A stretch of 64,000 bases of DNA from Trematomus loennbergii (lineage: Eukaryota > Chordata > Actinopteri > Perciformes > Nototheniidae), in NCBI GenBank assembly GCA_012861695.1, contig JAAOOA010000177.1, forward strand, positions 310,001 through 374,000. The letters are read 5' to 3'. Each line of letters opens with the position of its first letter. The stretch's first letter is position 1. The notes beneath the pieces are model-generated. The model searched no databases. It was not told the DNA's origin and saw only the letters and a list, made by a program, of their open reading frames with translations. This document shows, piece after piece, positions 1 to 12,915 of this stretch. The position numbers were made by a program, and so were the translations under genes.

Positions 1-754
1 ATATTTTGAAATCCATTGCTTTTTGTTGACGGAGCCCTTGTGATGCTATCACTTCCAGGTCTGCCCACAAAAATACTTCATCAATGCACCACACTGTCTA
101 TATCTGGTTATGGACATTTTGTTAGAATCACAATATTTCTGGACAGGTATTCCTTAATCATAGTTTCTGGTATTGTATTTTTTTTTCCATATTCCCAACA
201 GGTATAATCTGCATCTTATTTGACCTTCTAATACTCATATCAAAGGCCAATAAGACCCCCCCAGTGTTCTCTCTCATAAGACTTTTGCTCATGTTGGATG
301 TGGGTGGAACTATACTGGGAATTACACAAGGTCACCTCACTGTGCAGTCCTGAGGAGAGGCATTATCCACCAGATAATTAGAAACAACAGTGTGGGTGTG
401 CGTGGGTGTACGGTGGGGGTGCACAGCCTTTAATATTAGATCAGCATTAACAAATAGAGGTTTTCATTTTTAGAATTATATTTCTGGCACTAATATTCTC
501 TGAGCCAAATCAGACCTTCATTAAAATGTAATACAAAACAGAAAGAAACCCGTCAAGCACAGCCTCAAAGTCTTTATGGGACTGCTGTCTATTTCTGCAC
601 CAGCGCTAATAAGATAGTGTATGTCTGCCAGAGAAATTAAGTAAATGTTAAAGGTTAGAGGAAAAAATTACATTTTCCACTTCCCAATCCTTCACAATTT
701 AACCATGAGGTACACATTCATTCATTCTGATATATCAACACAGTCTCATGGCAT
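1..754. other. AT-rich non-coding stretch
   Basis: No gene recognised. The sequence is AT-rich with scattered stops in all frames. At 607-644 lies one copy of a 38-bp motif that recurs at 3123-3160, on the far side of the transposon block described next. Confidence 0.5.
607..644 (+). repeat. 38-bp direct repeat, left copy
   Basis: TAATAAGATAGTGTATGTCT and the following bases recur at 3123-3160 with two mismatches, in the same orientation. The pair brackets about 2.5 kb containing several transposon remnants. Confidence 0.7.
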
Positions 755-1286
755 TTCGTGTTATAGTCACGAAATTAATCTATTGATTCTTGTTCACCAA
801 CACGATTTCGCCATTTTTTTCGTGTCACACAGAACGATTTTAAAAGCAATGTAAATAATAACAAATTAGAAGGAAAAACAGATAAAAGCAATGTATTTCT
901 ATTGGTAGTATGTTTTGTGCCTGCACCAAAATAATAACAAATTAGAAGGAAAAAAAGATGACAAAAAATACAGATTTCAGTATTCTGAGGCTCTGAGCCA
1001 TTTCTTTTCCTCGCGGACGGCAAAAAAACTCAGACATTATACAATTTAAAATAAAAGGGATAGGGTTAGGCTTAGGGTAAGATATTGAGTAAGAAAATGT
1101 TTTTATGAACCACACAGCTTCTGGTCTTCCAAGACCCGACCGGACAAAAAGACGTGTTGCAGGCACGAAACATACTACCAATAGAAATACATGCTTTTAA
1201 AATCGTTCTGTGTGACATGAAAAAAATACGAAAATCGTGTTGGTGAACACGAATCAATAGATTAAATTCATTTTGTGACCATAACA
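755..1286. mobile_element. Long-TIR non-autonomous DNA transposon
   Basis: The first ~95 bp (about 757-849) are the inverted complement of the last ~95 bp (about 1191-1286) with few mismatches. Both ends share ATCTATTGATTC, TGTTCACCAACACGATTT and CACACAGAACGATTTTAAAA. A second inverted pair lies just inside (GTATTTCTATTGGTAGTATG near 892 against CATACTACCAATAGAAATAC near 1170). There is no coding capacity. This snap-back structure is typical of a MITE. I could not assign a superfamily and no clear target duplication is visible. Confidence 0.75.
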
Positions 1287-1446
1287 CAGGGGTGGGCAAA
1301 CGTTTTGGCTCGGTGGCCACTATGAGTTTTAAAATTTGACAGACGGGCCGGGCCAGTAGCAGATCGGTGAAAAAATATTTAGCTGTCCACTCCTCATTAA
1401 ACACTCGCCACTCATTGTCGACTTTTCTTTTCTTTGGTCCACTCAT
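1287..1446 (-). mobile_element. hAT fragment with start of a transposase
   Basis: The left end CAGGGGTGGGCAAACG is a typical hAT (Charlie-like) terminus. On the minus strand a frame from 1446 starts MSGPKKRKVDNEW and continues to about KYFFT. This resembles the N-terminus of hAT transposases and their domesticated relatives of the GTF2IRD2/ZBED type. After that the frame runs into terminal non-coding sequence, so the body of the transposase has been deleted. A Harbinger-like element begins immediately at the start codon side. A fossil, not a gene. Confidence 0.7.
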
Positions 1447-2105
1447 TAGCCACGTTCACACCGCGTATTTTGCAGTACTCAGTGCCCGGCACTCACCGTG
1501 GGGCACTCAGTGCCCCATGGGGGACTGAGTACAGATCGCGTTCACACCGGAGTACTTCCCTGAGGGAAGATTACGCAAATTAAGCCGCTGACGTCACTTC
1601 TTCTTCTTCTGCTTTGGGTTTACTGGCAGGCCGCAAACAACTTCACGGCGTATACTGCCACCCGAAGTCCCCGGCCGGAAGTCCCCGGAGTTGGGGACTG
1701 GCTTCAGTAGAAGCTGCTGGGACTCCCAGCAGCTTCTAAATCGCCAGAACGCCGACACCTCCTCATCACTCCACCGCTCCCATGTTTTTTTTTGTGTTGC
1801 CATAAGTTATTCTCTCTCCGTTGGTACGCGGGGCAAATGCTAATAATGCTAATGCCAGCAAATACAATGGCGGCTTCAAAAAACATTTAGAGTTTTACAG
1901 GGCGTGGTTTGCAATTCGCCCAGCCAATCAGAACTGGGGCACTTTTTTCCCCCAGGAGAGTACCACCTCTCTAGCAGGCACTAAACATGGGGCTAAAAGT
2001 GCCCTGAACCAAGAGAACCTTTTGGTGTGAACGCAACGAGCACTGGCACTAACGGAACTAAAGGGGAAAAGTACGGGTGAAACTACTCCGGTGTGAACGC
2101 GGCTA
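1447..2105. mobile_element. Harbinger-like non-autonomous element, copy 1
   Basis: Ends are inverted repeats of the type TAGCC(A/G)CGTTCACACC. A second copy of the family lies at 21551-22183. Inside are palindromic pieces such as CTGGGACTCCCAGCAGCTTC near 1720. On the minus strand from 1803 a short frame begins KKTWERWSDEEVSAF, which resembles the start of the Myb/SANT-like DNA-binding protein encoded by Harbinger transposons, and then breaks off. Superfamily assignment rests on that fragment. I did not find a clean 3-bp target duplication. Confidence 0.7.
1594..1803 (-). pseudogene. Fossil Myb/SANT-like domain start inside the element
   Basis: A 69-codon frame whose first ~20 residues (MATQKKTWERWSDEEVSAFW) look like the first helix of a trihelix/SANT-like domain. 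The rest does not. The copy at 21551-22183 carries the same start with a 2-bp deletion that destroys the frame. This suggests an internally deleted derivative of an autonomous Harbinger element and not a working protein. Confidence 0.55.
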
Positions 2106-4736
2106 TTGTTACAGATGCAGGTTCAAAGGTGAATTAGGTTCAAAGGTGAATTGTTGCGTCATTGCGTCATCGTTTGCGTGATGACCTAACCGTTTACGTG
2201 CTTCTTATGACCCACACGCCGTTTTACGTCGCTGAGTTTCTCCGCAACACCGCTCACAACAACATCAATAGAGGACTGCGTCGGGTAGTTTTTAATCATA
2301 CGAAGCCAGATTAAATTAAATAACTACTTCTCCAACCTTATACCTTTCTCCAGAGTGCCGTGGTGCATTGTTTATTAATGTGGTTCAACGGCATTACCGC
2401 CCGCTGCAGTGCTGCTCATGCACCGGAGTTTATTCTACTGTTGACTCACACGGCAGCGGCCGCTGTAAAGTATTCACTGTCCGACTGTCACGCAAGCAGC
2501 TGATACATATCCCCCATCCCCATCAGTGAATGTGTTTCAGTCTGAAAGCTGTTTGGCATCATAACGCTGTTATGAAAGTTTCTCTGGCATTCTACAGGTG
2601 ATGTTAGCATAGCAACCGAAGCTAATCAGACTATCTCGACTACTTGTTGCTATCATATTGTTTTGTTTTCTACACAAAATAAACAGAATCACACTAAGCT
2701 GGTTAGTGTTGCCTGACTTTATATAAGTGTTTTTATAAGTGTGTGGTCGCATTCTAGTCCCTTTTCTCAGCGCTACTGCTTGTTACAATTTGTATTCGCT
2801 GTACTACTAACCGTGAACTGTTATTGCTCAGGTTAATCTTGACCCCCTCCAATGTAAGCGTGACATATTTGGTTCTTAGATCTTGCCGGGTTGCCGACTC
2901 CAGCAAAGGTAATTTGTGTCTAGAGTGTGCCATCTAGTGCGACAATTTAACATAAATATATAAGACATACAACAATAGAACTAATTTTAGTCAAATAAAA
3001 TACAATAAGCTAAATGTTGCAGAGAATGTTGTAAGTGACCAAGTGCACCACATTTAGCACAGCCCAGAAACAAACTGATCAGGGCGAGCCAAAAGTCTGA
3101 CAAAAACACTTTGTTGCCATGGTAATAAGATAGGGTATGTCTGCCAGTGAAATTAAGTAATTAAGTAAAGGCCATTCGCTGGGTTCCTAATGAAGGAGGG
3201 TATTGATTGGCTCGCACCTGCCTGCCGAGGAGAGACATGAATGGGATGAAGGTGAAGAGCTGGCAGCAGGTCCACCAATCACAGCGCACACACACTCAGA
3301 GGCATTTAACATGAGGGGAGATGGGATTTTACACCAAAGCAACATGTCAGGATATATCTCTCTGTGTTAAATGAGAATGTAATCAACTGTTTTGTTTTAT
3401 TAAAAAAAAAAGATCCTAAAAGTAATTATTGTTGGCAAATGTATTGTTTTCCTCCAGGGTTGCTACCCTTTTAGAGAGTTGAAAGCTTTAATAGCATTTA
3501 GTTTGAGAGACACTTGGTTCTGCTCCCTTTATTCTTAACACCAGCCAAGAAGCAGAAAACAGGATTTAAGATTGCAGGTGCATCACAGATTAAAGCAAAA
3601 AACAGTTTGCATCCAAATGATATTGGAAGGAAATAAATTACTCTTGGATGAATAAACCGGTCTTAACACCAAAATGACTTCCCTTTACTTTCCCACGCAC
3701 AAGACTCAATAACAAATAATATCTGATCCGTGTGTTGACCACAGACTGTCGCTATATATAATAATAATCATATATGATAATTATTAATAATAATTGTGTT
3801 CAAACAATAATAACTAATTATTTGCATTACACGTACATCTAGTTGATGCTTCTGTAATATACATGTGTATTTTGTTCGGTAGGTTAAAGCAACATAATAT
3901 ATAAAAAGGCTAAAAAGTATTACCCTGATAATATTAAAAAGGATAAAACCTTTATTGATGTTTGCATAATTCATGATGCAAACGTTTTTTTGAGCTGAAA
4001 ATTGCTTGAAGCTCTTTTAATGGACACTGGGCTCATTAAACAATTAATGTACACAGATAAATGGATGAGGAAAATTATATTTGTATGCAGCCCGAATATA
4101 ATATATTAGAGCACTGCATACAATTCACATAGTTTTGTGATGTTTTTGACATTCAGTGCTTTGATTTTCTTAGCAGTTTAAAATAACTTTTAAGATATGT
4201 ATACGGTTTTCTTACCAGTTTTAATAGTAATAAAATACATTATATTTAAGTGCATCAGTTGTGCTTTTGTGCTTTAATTCTGCTCATTTGCTTTTTTGCT
4301 TATGTGCTGTCATTGTGCTCATCTGTTTTTTTTGTGTCCTTGCGCTCATGTTTTTTTTTAATGGCATTAACCTGCCAGGGACTGCAAATGATCTTTAGTT
4401 CAATCTGGCACATTTACATCATGGACTCAAGTGCTCATGTTAATTAAAGTGCATTGTCCCTTTTTTAAATAAATAAATACAAATAGAAAGTTTCCTGTTG
4501 AAATATTGGAATGTGTATTGCTAAAAGTAAATCAGAAGGGCAACAAAAACCAGCAGTCAGATAAGACAGGTTGTAAACTGAGATCTACTACACCCTGTTG
4601 GCTTGTTTACAACATGTCTGATCTTTTTTATGGGGATGTCACCATGTTCCCAGATTTGAGCAACTTAGAACTTTGTGATTGCGAGAAGTTACGACCAAAG
4701 CTACAAAACAATGCCCAAGTTTAAAATCCTTAAAAC
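2106..4736. other. Non-coding stretch, AT-rich
   Basis: No gene recognised. The part to 3122 still belongs to the block between the 38-bp direct repeats. From 3160 to 4736 the sequence is AT-rich with short low-complexity tracts and no long ORF, TIR pair or LINE tail that I can identify. Confidence 0.45.
3123..3160 (+). repeat. 38-bp direct repeat, right copy
   Basis: Partner of 607-644, with two substitutions in 38 bp. It marks the right side of the transposon-rich block. Confidence 0.7.
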
Positions 4737-6298
4737 CAGGGGTGGCAACAATGCGGCCCCTGGGCCAAATCTGGGCCGCCACAGGGTCCAATCCCATTAC
4801 AGAGAAGATATTAGCTGCAATTTTCATAACTTTTATGTATTTGATATGTTTACATGTTCTACATTTACAAGCCAGGGGATAACTGAACCTTCTTTCTTAA
4901 TAGTCCCCACTTTAGTTTGTACAGTGGTGTTACACTACACCAGTGGTTCTCAAAGTGGGGGGCACGCCACCCCTGGGGGGCGCAGAGGCATAAAAGGCAT
5001 ACAAATCATAATTTGAAAAGTTATTGATTTGAAAATAATATGACACAGTACAGTACTATTACGTCTCGGTCTCTGTGTTTCATTAAAGCTCGGCTCTGTG
5101 TGTGTGGAACGAGCCATTTTGTGTGTGTGCGCGAGCGAGAGAGAGAGCGCGCACCGGTACCGGAGATTGTTGTTGTTAGCTTCTGGTGCTAGCTAACTAA
5201 AGGACTCTCTCAGTGTTTAGATAGTTAACTTTAGTCTAAGTTATCTCAGTGGGTCTCAAATGTTTTGGTCACCATTAATGTAAACAATTATTTCCGAGGC
5301 ACACGTTTATATGATCATTATAGTTATAAAATATAAGAGAATAAATGAAAAACAGGTATGAAATACTATATGACAGTAAAAAAAGAATAAAGTTTAAAAG
5401 GGTGATTTGTAAAATATCCATAAAGAAATAGAAAATCTGTTTACAGGTCTGTTTCATATGGGTGTTGAGAGAGGTATACATAGATCTCTTCATGTTGCTC
5501 TCAAAGTGCACCAGATTGATGCTTTTAACTTCAATATTTAAAAATAAATCTTCCCGGGGGAGCATGCCCCCGGACCCCCTAGAGTGTGAGGTCCACACAC
5601 CACCTATAAAAATAGCACTTTACTCCTGCTTACACCTATATGCCGTGAGCTGATTATCGAGCCTTCATTGTAACAGTCGTGGATACACTGTGTGTGTGTG
5701 TGTGGGGAATGTTGCAGTAGAAAGTTCCACTGTAGCGCCCGGTACATTAATGGGAAACCCTGCATGTTTGAGCACCCTCTATGAAACGTCAAGCTACCCC
5801 ACAGCACCCCCAAAATAAATCTCTGGCGCCGCCACTGAGCCTGACTATTTGTGTTGGGGGGGCCCGACTATTTTTTTTCTCTAAAGGGGGGGCCTGACAG
5901 AAATAGCTTGAGAACCACTGCACTACACAGATGTGGAAAGGAATGTCAAATAATTTCTAGATCTTGACAAGTTGTTTTGATCATAAATTAAAATAGTATA
6001 TTGTTCAGTTGCAGATTCCTGTGTCATATGACTTTGTAGAAACATTGTGATCTGTTAGTTGTAATGCACATGTGTCAATGATAAACTGAGGCATCAATTA
6101 CACTTATTTTGTTATTCATAATGTTTTGTAAAAAGTTAGTTCATTAAATGTGAGCATTTTCACTGCACTAAAACAAAGGGAACAGTTTGGAGTTGTTGTT
6201 ATTTATAGGTTATTATGCTATGATTGTACTGGTCAGGCCCACTTGAGATGAAATGGGCTGTATGTGGCCCCTGAACTAAAATGAGTTTGACTCCCCTG
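4737..6298. mobile_element. hAT element (outer), interrupted by a second hAT
   Basis: The left end is CAGGGGTGGCAACAATGCGG and the right end is TGAGTTTGACTCCCCTG, both hAT-type termini rich in GGCCCCTG. The flanking octamers CTTAAAAC (left) and CTCTAAAC (right) agree at 6 of 8 positions, as expected for an old target-site duplication. A complete hAT with intact duplication (4941-5920) sits inside, so this element is older. No transposase frame remains. Confidence 0.75.
4941..5920. mobile_element. hAT element (inner), perfect 8-bp TSD CACTACAC
   Basis: Ends are CAGTGGTTCTCAAAG and CTTGAGAACCACTG. The octamer CACTACAC is present at 4933-4940 and 5921-5928, the hallmark of hAT insertion. The 980-bp interior has no long ORF. 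It shares a long stretch (about 5060-5610) with the hAT elements at 42933-44229 and, in part, 32356-33568, although their ends differ. Confidence 0.92.
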
Positions 6299-9200
6299 CT
6301 CTAAACGCTGACACACCGTCAGAATAAAGCTCAGAGCTGCAGATTCTGCTCTCTCTCACTCTGCAGCCCACAGCTGACACAGGAGCAGTCTCTAATGGCC
6401 GCCATCACAGTGACAACAGCTCTTAAACGTCACAATCCATCCACACTTATACCAGGTATTTACACAAGCTTGAGGTGCCCTATCTCCCCTCTCTCAGATG
6501 CATCATCATGAAAATGTAACATCCTGAGCTGTCACTTTCAATGTTTGAAAAGAGAGGATCTGCTTTTTTTAATGTCAGAATATGTTTACCTGAAAAAAAA
6601 AAAAGGTTATTATTTTATTACATATTTCAAGCTGCAGGAGATAGAAGCTCATTCACCAAATAATCCTCCTTTACAAATTGATTCTGGCAATCTGCCTTCA
6701 CCACTCACCGCTCTGTTGCACCCATACATAGATGATTTGATATTGTGTTTTTGAATATACTATGTTTAAAGTTCAAATCTAAATATTTCAGAAAAACAAA
6801 CGTGTTTTCTAACACCCATCCTTCTCACTTCATGCTAAATGAACAACAACCTCCTGCGCTGACAATGTAAAGGTGTAAATGTGTATACTATTGGACAAGT
6901 TCAGGCTGGTTCAAACACATCCAATTACAATCAATACTATTTTAGTATTTTTACTATAAATAACTTATTTTACTTACTCTCGCGACCAGATAGCCTTCCT
7001 GATGTAATGACTTCACAGTTCGTAAGAAATGGATAGATTCTCCGTGGCGTCACTCACTTGTTTCTGGACTACAGCTTTGAAGCTTGAATTTCCTGATTTG
7101 ACTTTCGCCATCTTTTGTTTTTTTAACCAAAGTTACACGTGAAAGTGGAGATTTGATTTTTACATTTGAGATTAGTACAAAACAGCGGGAAAAAAAACCC
7201 CACACAAAACAAATGGTCTAATATTTGCAATATTTTATCAAATAAAAAAACTAAAAAAAGGTTGTTACAAGAGTTTAAGTTGTGAGATGAAAACGCTTCA
7301 TGCAGAAAGTTCACATCAGGAAAATATGTTTCCTGAGGAGATACATGTAATGAAACCAGAAAGTAAATGTAGTTCTGTCAGAACTTTACCAAAGTAGTAG
7401 TTCCTGTGCTGTCTATGAGAAAGAATGCAGGTTAACCGTTAAACACACTTCCACATCCGCTTCACTTTTAGATCTGGAGGTTGCCACCTGGTACTGAAGC
7501 TAAATGAAGGAGGAGTCTGGTGTGGATAGTCCAACAAAGCATGTGACTCTGACACTGTGACAACATTACTTCAGTTAGATTATCTCCTTCAGCTTTACAT
7601 ATTCTATAGTAGCTGTTTGCAATACAGTTATTTGGTAGCGGTTTTTAAGCAATAAAGCTAATTGCATTAAAACGTCCACCTGTTTTGTCCAACAAATGTC
7701 TGGTCCAGACTGGGGGAGTCAAGTGATCGGCAGTGAGCAAATGACTCAAATCCTCAAAGATGAAAGAGCAGTATGACATCCCACAGTATGTTCATACAGT
7801 CATATTCAGGCTCTGTGCTCTGCTTCTGTGGTATCTTCAAAGGTCTGTGTGTGGTGTTCCTTCATGTGCGCCCACTCAAGTCAGTCTTAGTGAAACAACT
7901 TCAGACAGAATAACTTTGGCAACACCCAATTAAGGCCTCATATTCATTTATGAAACCCTAATGGGTTTATTATCCAGGTTAGGCCATTTTCAAGTCAGTG
8001 GAAGTTCATACCAAAATGGACTGGAGCAAATGCTTTGCTAAGAAGGAAATAGGTAGTGAAATACCAATTAGCAGGACGATATATTGCCACTCAGTCTGGT
8101 TTCCTGGAAAAGCAGTTACAGTGTGAATGTAGACGAGATCCACTTTGCTCGGGTCATGAGGGCCAATGCATTATGGAGTGACATTCATATCCCATCTATA
8201 ACCTGCACCACCCTGCCATAGGGCTGTGACATTTCACTTCATTAAGTCCTCAGTACATTTGATGTTCCGCCTCAGAAACAGGGCCAGTGCGGAGAGGACG
8301 GCGGTTGAGGATGAATTAAACATGGCGGGTTTAAATATAGACTTCCTGGGACAAAGGAGGCAGTATAGTAGCTCATTTCCTAACCTCCTCACATCCCCCG
8401 ACAAATGACTGCTGGCATCACATTTAAATGTTACAGTAGATTCATGGCAAAAACGTTATTGCACAAGTCTGACGAGATTCTTTATTATTATTGTCAACAT
8501 GTGAGGTATATATATTATAAGTTAAAATACTCCCCAAAAGATACACATTTAACTCCCAATCAAGTCATATGTGCTAAAAACGACAGGAGCCAGATGTTTA
8601 TGGTGGCCAACAGGTGCAACCGAGCTACAACATTCAAAAACATTTCCAGTAGGGAGAAACACGCTGCAACTTTATAAACAATGCAAATATGAAAATAAAG
8701 AAACATCTTTAACAACTTGATAACACTTGAATTTACTAAAGCGATGCATAAACAAAACGCTGCCAATACAAACAACAGTAACCAGGGGACACTAAAAAGT
8801 GACGCACACTGTTGGTGCAGCATTTTGCAGCATTTATGCTTCGCTTTTAGTAAACGCTGCGCATGTTTTGCCAAGTCGGTGAATGTTTTCTAAATGATGC
8901 GTGTGTTGTCTAGTCGCTGAAGATGTTTCTTCATTTGCATGTGTTTTCACACATCTGTGTTTTTGAATTTCTATAGTTTCTGAAACTGCAGTGCGTTTCT
9001 CCTAAGTGTTTTGGACGTTTGCACCTGTCTGTCCGCCCACGTTTAAGGATTATTTATTAGTATTTTAATTAAATAAATACTAATAAATCAATTCAACCAG
9101 TAACCAGTGAGTGTGGGGTTGAGTGCGCAGACAGATACATATAATGTATTACATTTATATAATATATGAAAAAATATCATATAAATATAATATATTTGTT

Positions 9201-9452
9201 AAAAATATATATAATGTCAGCAGCTTCTTCCTTTTAACCTAAACCTACTTATGTTGTTATGATGTTAGCTAACAGTTATTACGTAGACTTTCAACCGAAA
9301 GTGGACAAACCGATGCTTTCATTCTGAGTTGGAGGTCTCTCCGGCTGATGATCGGACCACTGAATTTGTTTTAACTCTGCTTTAGTCTCAATCAACTACT
9401 GAGGGTAAGGTCTGACTTTTTAGCTGCTAAAAGCATCTGATGTTCACTCGGT
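6299..9452. other. Non-coding stretch
   Basis: No gene recognised in about 3.1 kb. Frames are short and show no domain I know. I see no TIR pair or LINE tail. A run of AT-rich sequence precedes the GACA microsatellite. It may be ordinary intron. Confidence 0.45.
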
Positions 9453-9484
<32 letters not shown>

Positions 9485-9498
9485 GTCAGACAGACAGA

Positions 9499-9581
<83 letters not shown>

Positions 9582-9604
9582 TAGATAGATAGATAGATAG
9601 ATAA
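9453..9604 (+). repeat. (GACA)n/(GATA)n microsatellite
   Basis: About 150 bp of GACA tetranucleotides, interrupted twice near 9485-9500, ending in several GATA units. The long artificial frames with CLSV repeats on the minus strand are a by-product of this array and are not genes. Confidence 0.97.
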
Positions 9605-10023
9605 GATATGTTTAAACATAATACAATTAAAATAAACATTATTAAACCAATATACAACAACAACAACAACAACAGTATATCTACATATACTACAGTACCA
9701 GAAACACATATACATAGGATAGTATATACATTACATGTATTGGGCATATTAACAGCCAGTGTAGATTTTAACAGTGATATCTGATGGATTTAATCCTACA
9801 TGGTTAACAACATATTGGACTGCAAAATAACCTGGGTCTTATTACTAATAATACAAAACATTGTCACTGCTTCTCTTAATGAGTGTATGATTAACCAATG
9901 AATAAGGTTCAGCATTGTTCAGCATTGTTCAGCAATATTCTGAGGATCAAATATGGCAGTCAGTGAAGAGAAATGAAAAAGATGAATCAATCATCTGCAG
10001 TTACTCAGGCCCATCTTCTAGAA

Positions 10024-10071
10024 CAGGCATCCTCAAAGTCCGGACCGGAGTCCGGACTTTGAGGATGCCTG
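10024..10071. mobile_element. Minimal 48-bp hAT remnant: two TIRs and a 4-bp spacer
   Basis: The 48 bp consist of a 22-bp arm beginning CAGGCATCCTCAAAG, the spacer CGGA, and the perfect reverse complement of the arm. It is flanked by the direct octamer TTCTAGAA at 10016-10023 and 10072-10079. Octamer duplication plus CAG...CTG ends fit a hAT that has lost everything between its terminal repeats. TTCTAGAA is itself a palindrome, so the whole 64-bp region is one hairpin with 30-bp arms. Confidence 0.85.
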
Positions 10072-10079
10072 TTCTAGAA

Positions 10080-12915
10080 TATACAACATAGGTTAGAAAC
10101 AGCACTCGGTCATTATTTACTCTGCAGCATGTCTCAGGAAGCTTTAAGCACCTCTCAGCCACTTAAGCAAATAAAAGGTAGTGCTTGCTACCAGACACAG
10201 CACACACCAATTACAGTGAGTCTGTGAAGCGTGCCGCTGCCACCTGTCCATCTCCAGGAAAGGGGCTGTTGCATTCCTTGGGTACAATTTAAGTAGAAAA
10301 ATACACAACACCGCCTCCAGCCATCCACTTTAATGCTTTTCCCAATGCACTGAAACAGCAGAGCCATGTGCAGCGGAGATTTGTGAGGTTATACGTACAG
10401 CTTCTCTATTTGTAGCACAGCTCAATGAGATTATTTTGATCTCACGAACGATGAAGGGGTATGTTGATAATGAAACAAACACCACATGTTGACATCATAC
10501 TAATTATAACAAACAAACAAATAAACAAACAATAAAGACAGCTGGGTCTGAATAAAACATGATCTGAGTGTGTCGTACACTGAGAAATTGAGCTCCCAAC
10601 ATGCTCTTGGGCTGCAGACTCATGAGTGGAATGTTCAATTTATATTTTCTTCTTTCAAGAATGTAGACACACACATTCTACCTCACTGCCTGACTACCCC
10701 ATAGGGTAGTATTGCAGATTGTGGCAATGATTAGAACAATAAAATACATCAGACTCTGATGATTTTCATCAGATAAAAAACCCATATGGGGATAATGGAT
10801 TGCTGTAACTTCACCTCCTTTATTCTGCTTACCTTTGCAGTACATGGAGGCCATTATTAGGTGAATAATGCATGGATCGTTGGGTAATACCTCCAAAATA
10901 TTACTGTAAAAGAAGCCACATTTTAGTCCTGTGTTTTCCTGATTGGCATCATTCACAACGTACTGGTTGATGTCTGATGAGACACTTACACTCTCATAAT
11001 CAGATAATAATTGTTGAGCTCTTTGTGACACCAGTGAAAATAATGATATACGTCATAGTCCTGATGATGGAGGATATCAGTCAAGTTTCTAATCTCTATA
11101 CATTTCATTGTTGAAGTGTACTTGTTTGTGTGAACACCAGGATCTGACCTGAACCTGGATTTGCTCACATAAAGCTCAGAGCAAAACAATGTCAAAATAC
11201 GACACTACAGCTTTATTTCAGCCCTATCCATTGCAGTTTAAATCAATAGTTCTGCTGAAATAGTTTGCCTTGACTTGAAGTATATTGACTTCTACTCTAA
11301 AATATTTAGTGTGAATCAATCCTTCAAAGTTGGGTTGTTGTAGGTTTACATTATGTTGAAATACTGTGCCATTGTGGTTAATGGTAAATGATTTTGCTGC
11401 ACTGTGCACATGATGTGACTGTATTTAGTGAGGCGACCTTGTGATGAAAGACCTTGGGATATTGGAAATGTTGCTGTTGGAGCCTCAGGGAAGAGCAGGA
11501 GGAATAAGTGCTGACTGCAGGAAGGATGAAGCTTCAGGTGAGCAGCTCTGATGGGCCTCCCTGAGGTGGAGCAGCTCTCATTTCGTAACATTAATCTCCA
11601 GAGAAGCTGCTGTGATGTTCCTCTGCTTTGTGGCTGACATTGTTTCAGAGGATAGTGACCATGGGGAAGATGAGAACAATGTGATCATGAGGAGATGCAT
11701 AAAGGAGAGCAGATGATGATACAAATAACTGCAGGTATTCCACTCAGGGTTTCACACAGTGGTGAAATGTAACCTATTTAAACTTAATATTATTATTAAA
11801 ACGTTTCAGTTTTTTCAGTGTACTTTATACTCTTACTCCACTACAAATTGTCGCCAAATGTTGTACTTACTCCACAACATTTATTCAACAGATATTGTTA
11901 CTTTATAGATTTACGTTAGAAATAAAAATATAAATCAACTAATATATTATCTTATATTATTAAAGGTGAAGCCACTTTAGTTCTTTTGAGTAACATTTTG
12001 AATGCAGAGTATTCCTACACTCTACTTCTACTTAAGTTCAAGATCTGAGTACTTCTCTCTCCCCTGGTATTATTTGTATAAATATGTCTTCCACCATGTG
12101 CATTACCTGAGCATATATTGCTTATATGGGAAGCCACTGCACCTCCTTCTTATCCTGCATGTCCAGTGGAGTCCGAGTGAGAGCCTGAGTGGGTGCAGTT
12201 GGTGCTCCGCAGATCTTGCACCCGTAAATAATCTGCAGATCTGATGAAAATGAAGTGTGTCATATTAGGGTGTTGCGTGGGTGGAGGAATTATAACAAGC
12301 TGAGATCAAATGAATTAGCGTATTAGCTGCGATGGACATGGCTAATGCATTTCCTACATGCAACCAAACGCAAGACAAGAGTGGCGTGGTAATGTTTGTT
12401 TGGAGCACTTCACATGCACTGTGAGTTTCACTGAAGCAGTAACTGTGCTCATACTGAACAATCCAATCCCACTGGCACATGGTGTACCCATCCAACCCCC
12501 CCCCGCCCAACAAGTCAATTAGAATGATTCAGAACAGCTTGTTAAATAGGGCTCGGTAATTAATTAAATCTGTTTATTGATGATGTCTAAAAGGTGTAAT
12601 CTATCTGCTAATAGTCTAATCCTATCACAGAATGGTACTCATTTATTTCTGTGGTGAGGAAAATGGAGTCAAAGGCCAGAGGGACTGCAGGGGGGTGCTT
12701 TGATTTAAGGATCCTGTCAGGTCTCATTCTGTCAATCACTGCACGCTTGTTGATTTGAAGAAACAGCTCAGATCATTGGACGAAGCCTGTGATGTCAGCT
12801 AATACGGACATGGTAGGTTGTTTTTGTCACAGCAGCATAGATAAGACATTGCACAATAAAGATATACATATCAGCAGTAGAAGGTAAACTAAATATGCAA
12901 AACCGGGAATATATA
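10080..12915. other. Non-coding stretch with a dispersed fish repeat near 11750-12060
   Basis: No gene recognised. Near 11750-12060 there is a tract with TACTTCTACTTAAGTTCAAG and GATCTGAGTACTTCT, similar to a dispersed repeat seen in many fish genomes. A weaker copy ends near 21470 with ATACTTCTTCCACC. The rest is AT-rich and featureless to my reading. Confidence 0.45.

Noticed and set aside
9392..9747. Minus-strand frames of 106-107 codons rich in CLSV
   Set aside because: They are direct translations of the GACA microsatellite and have no independent support.
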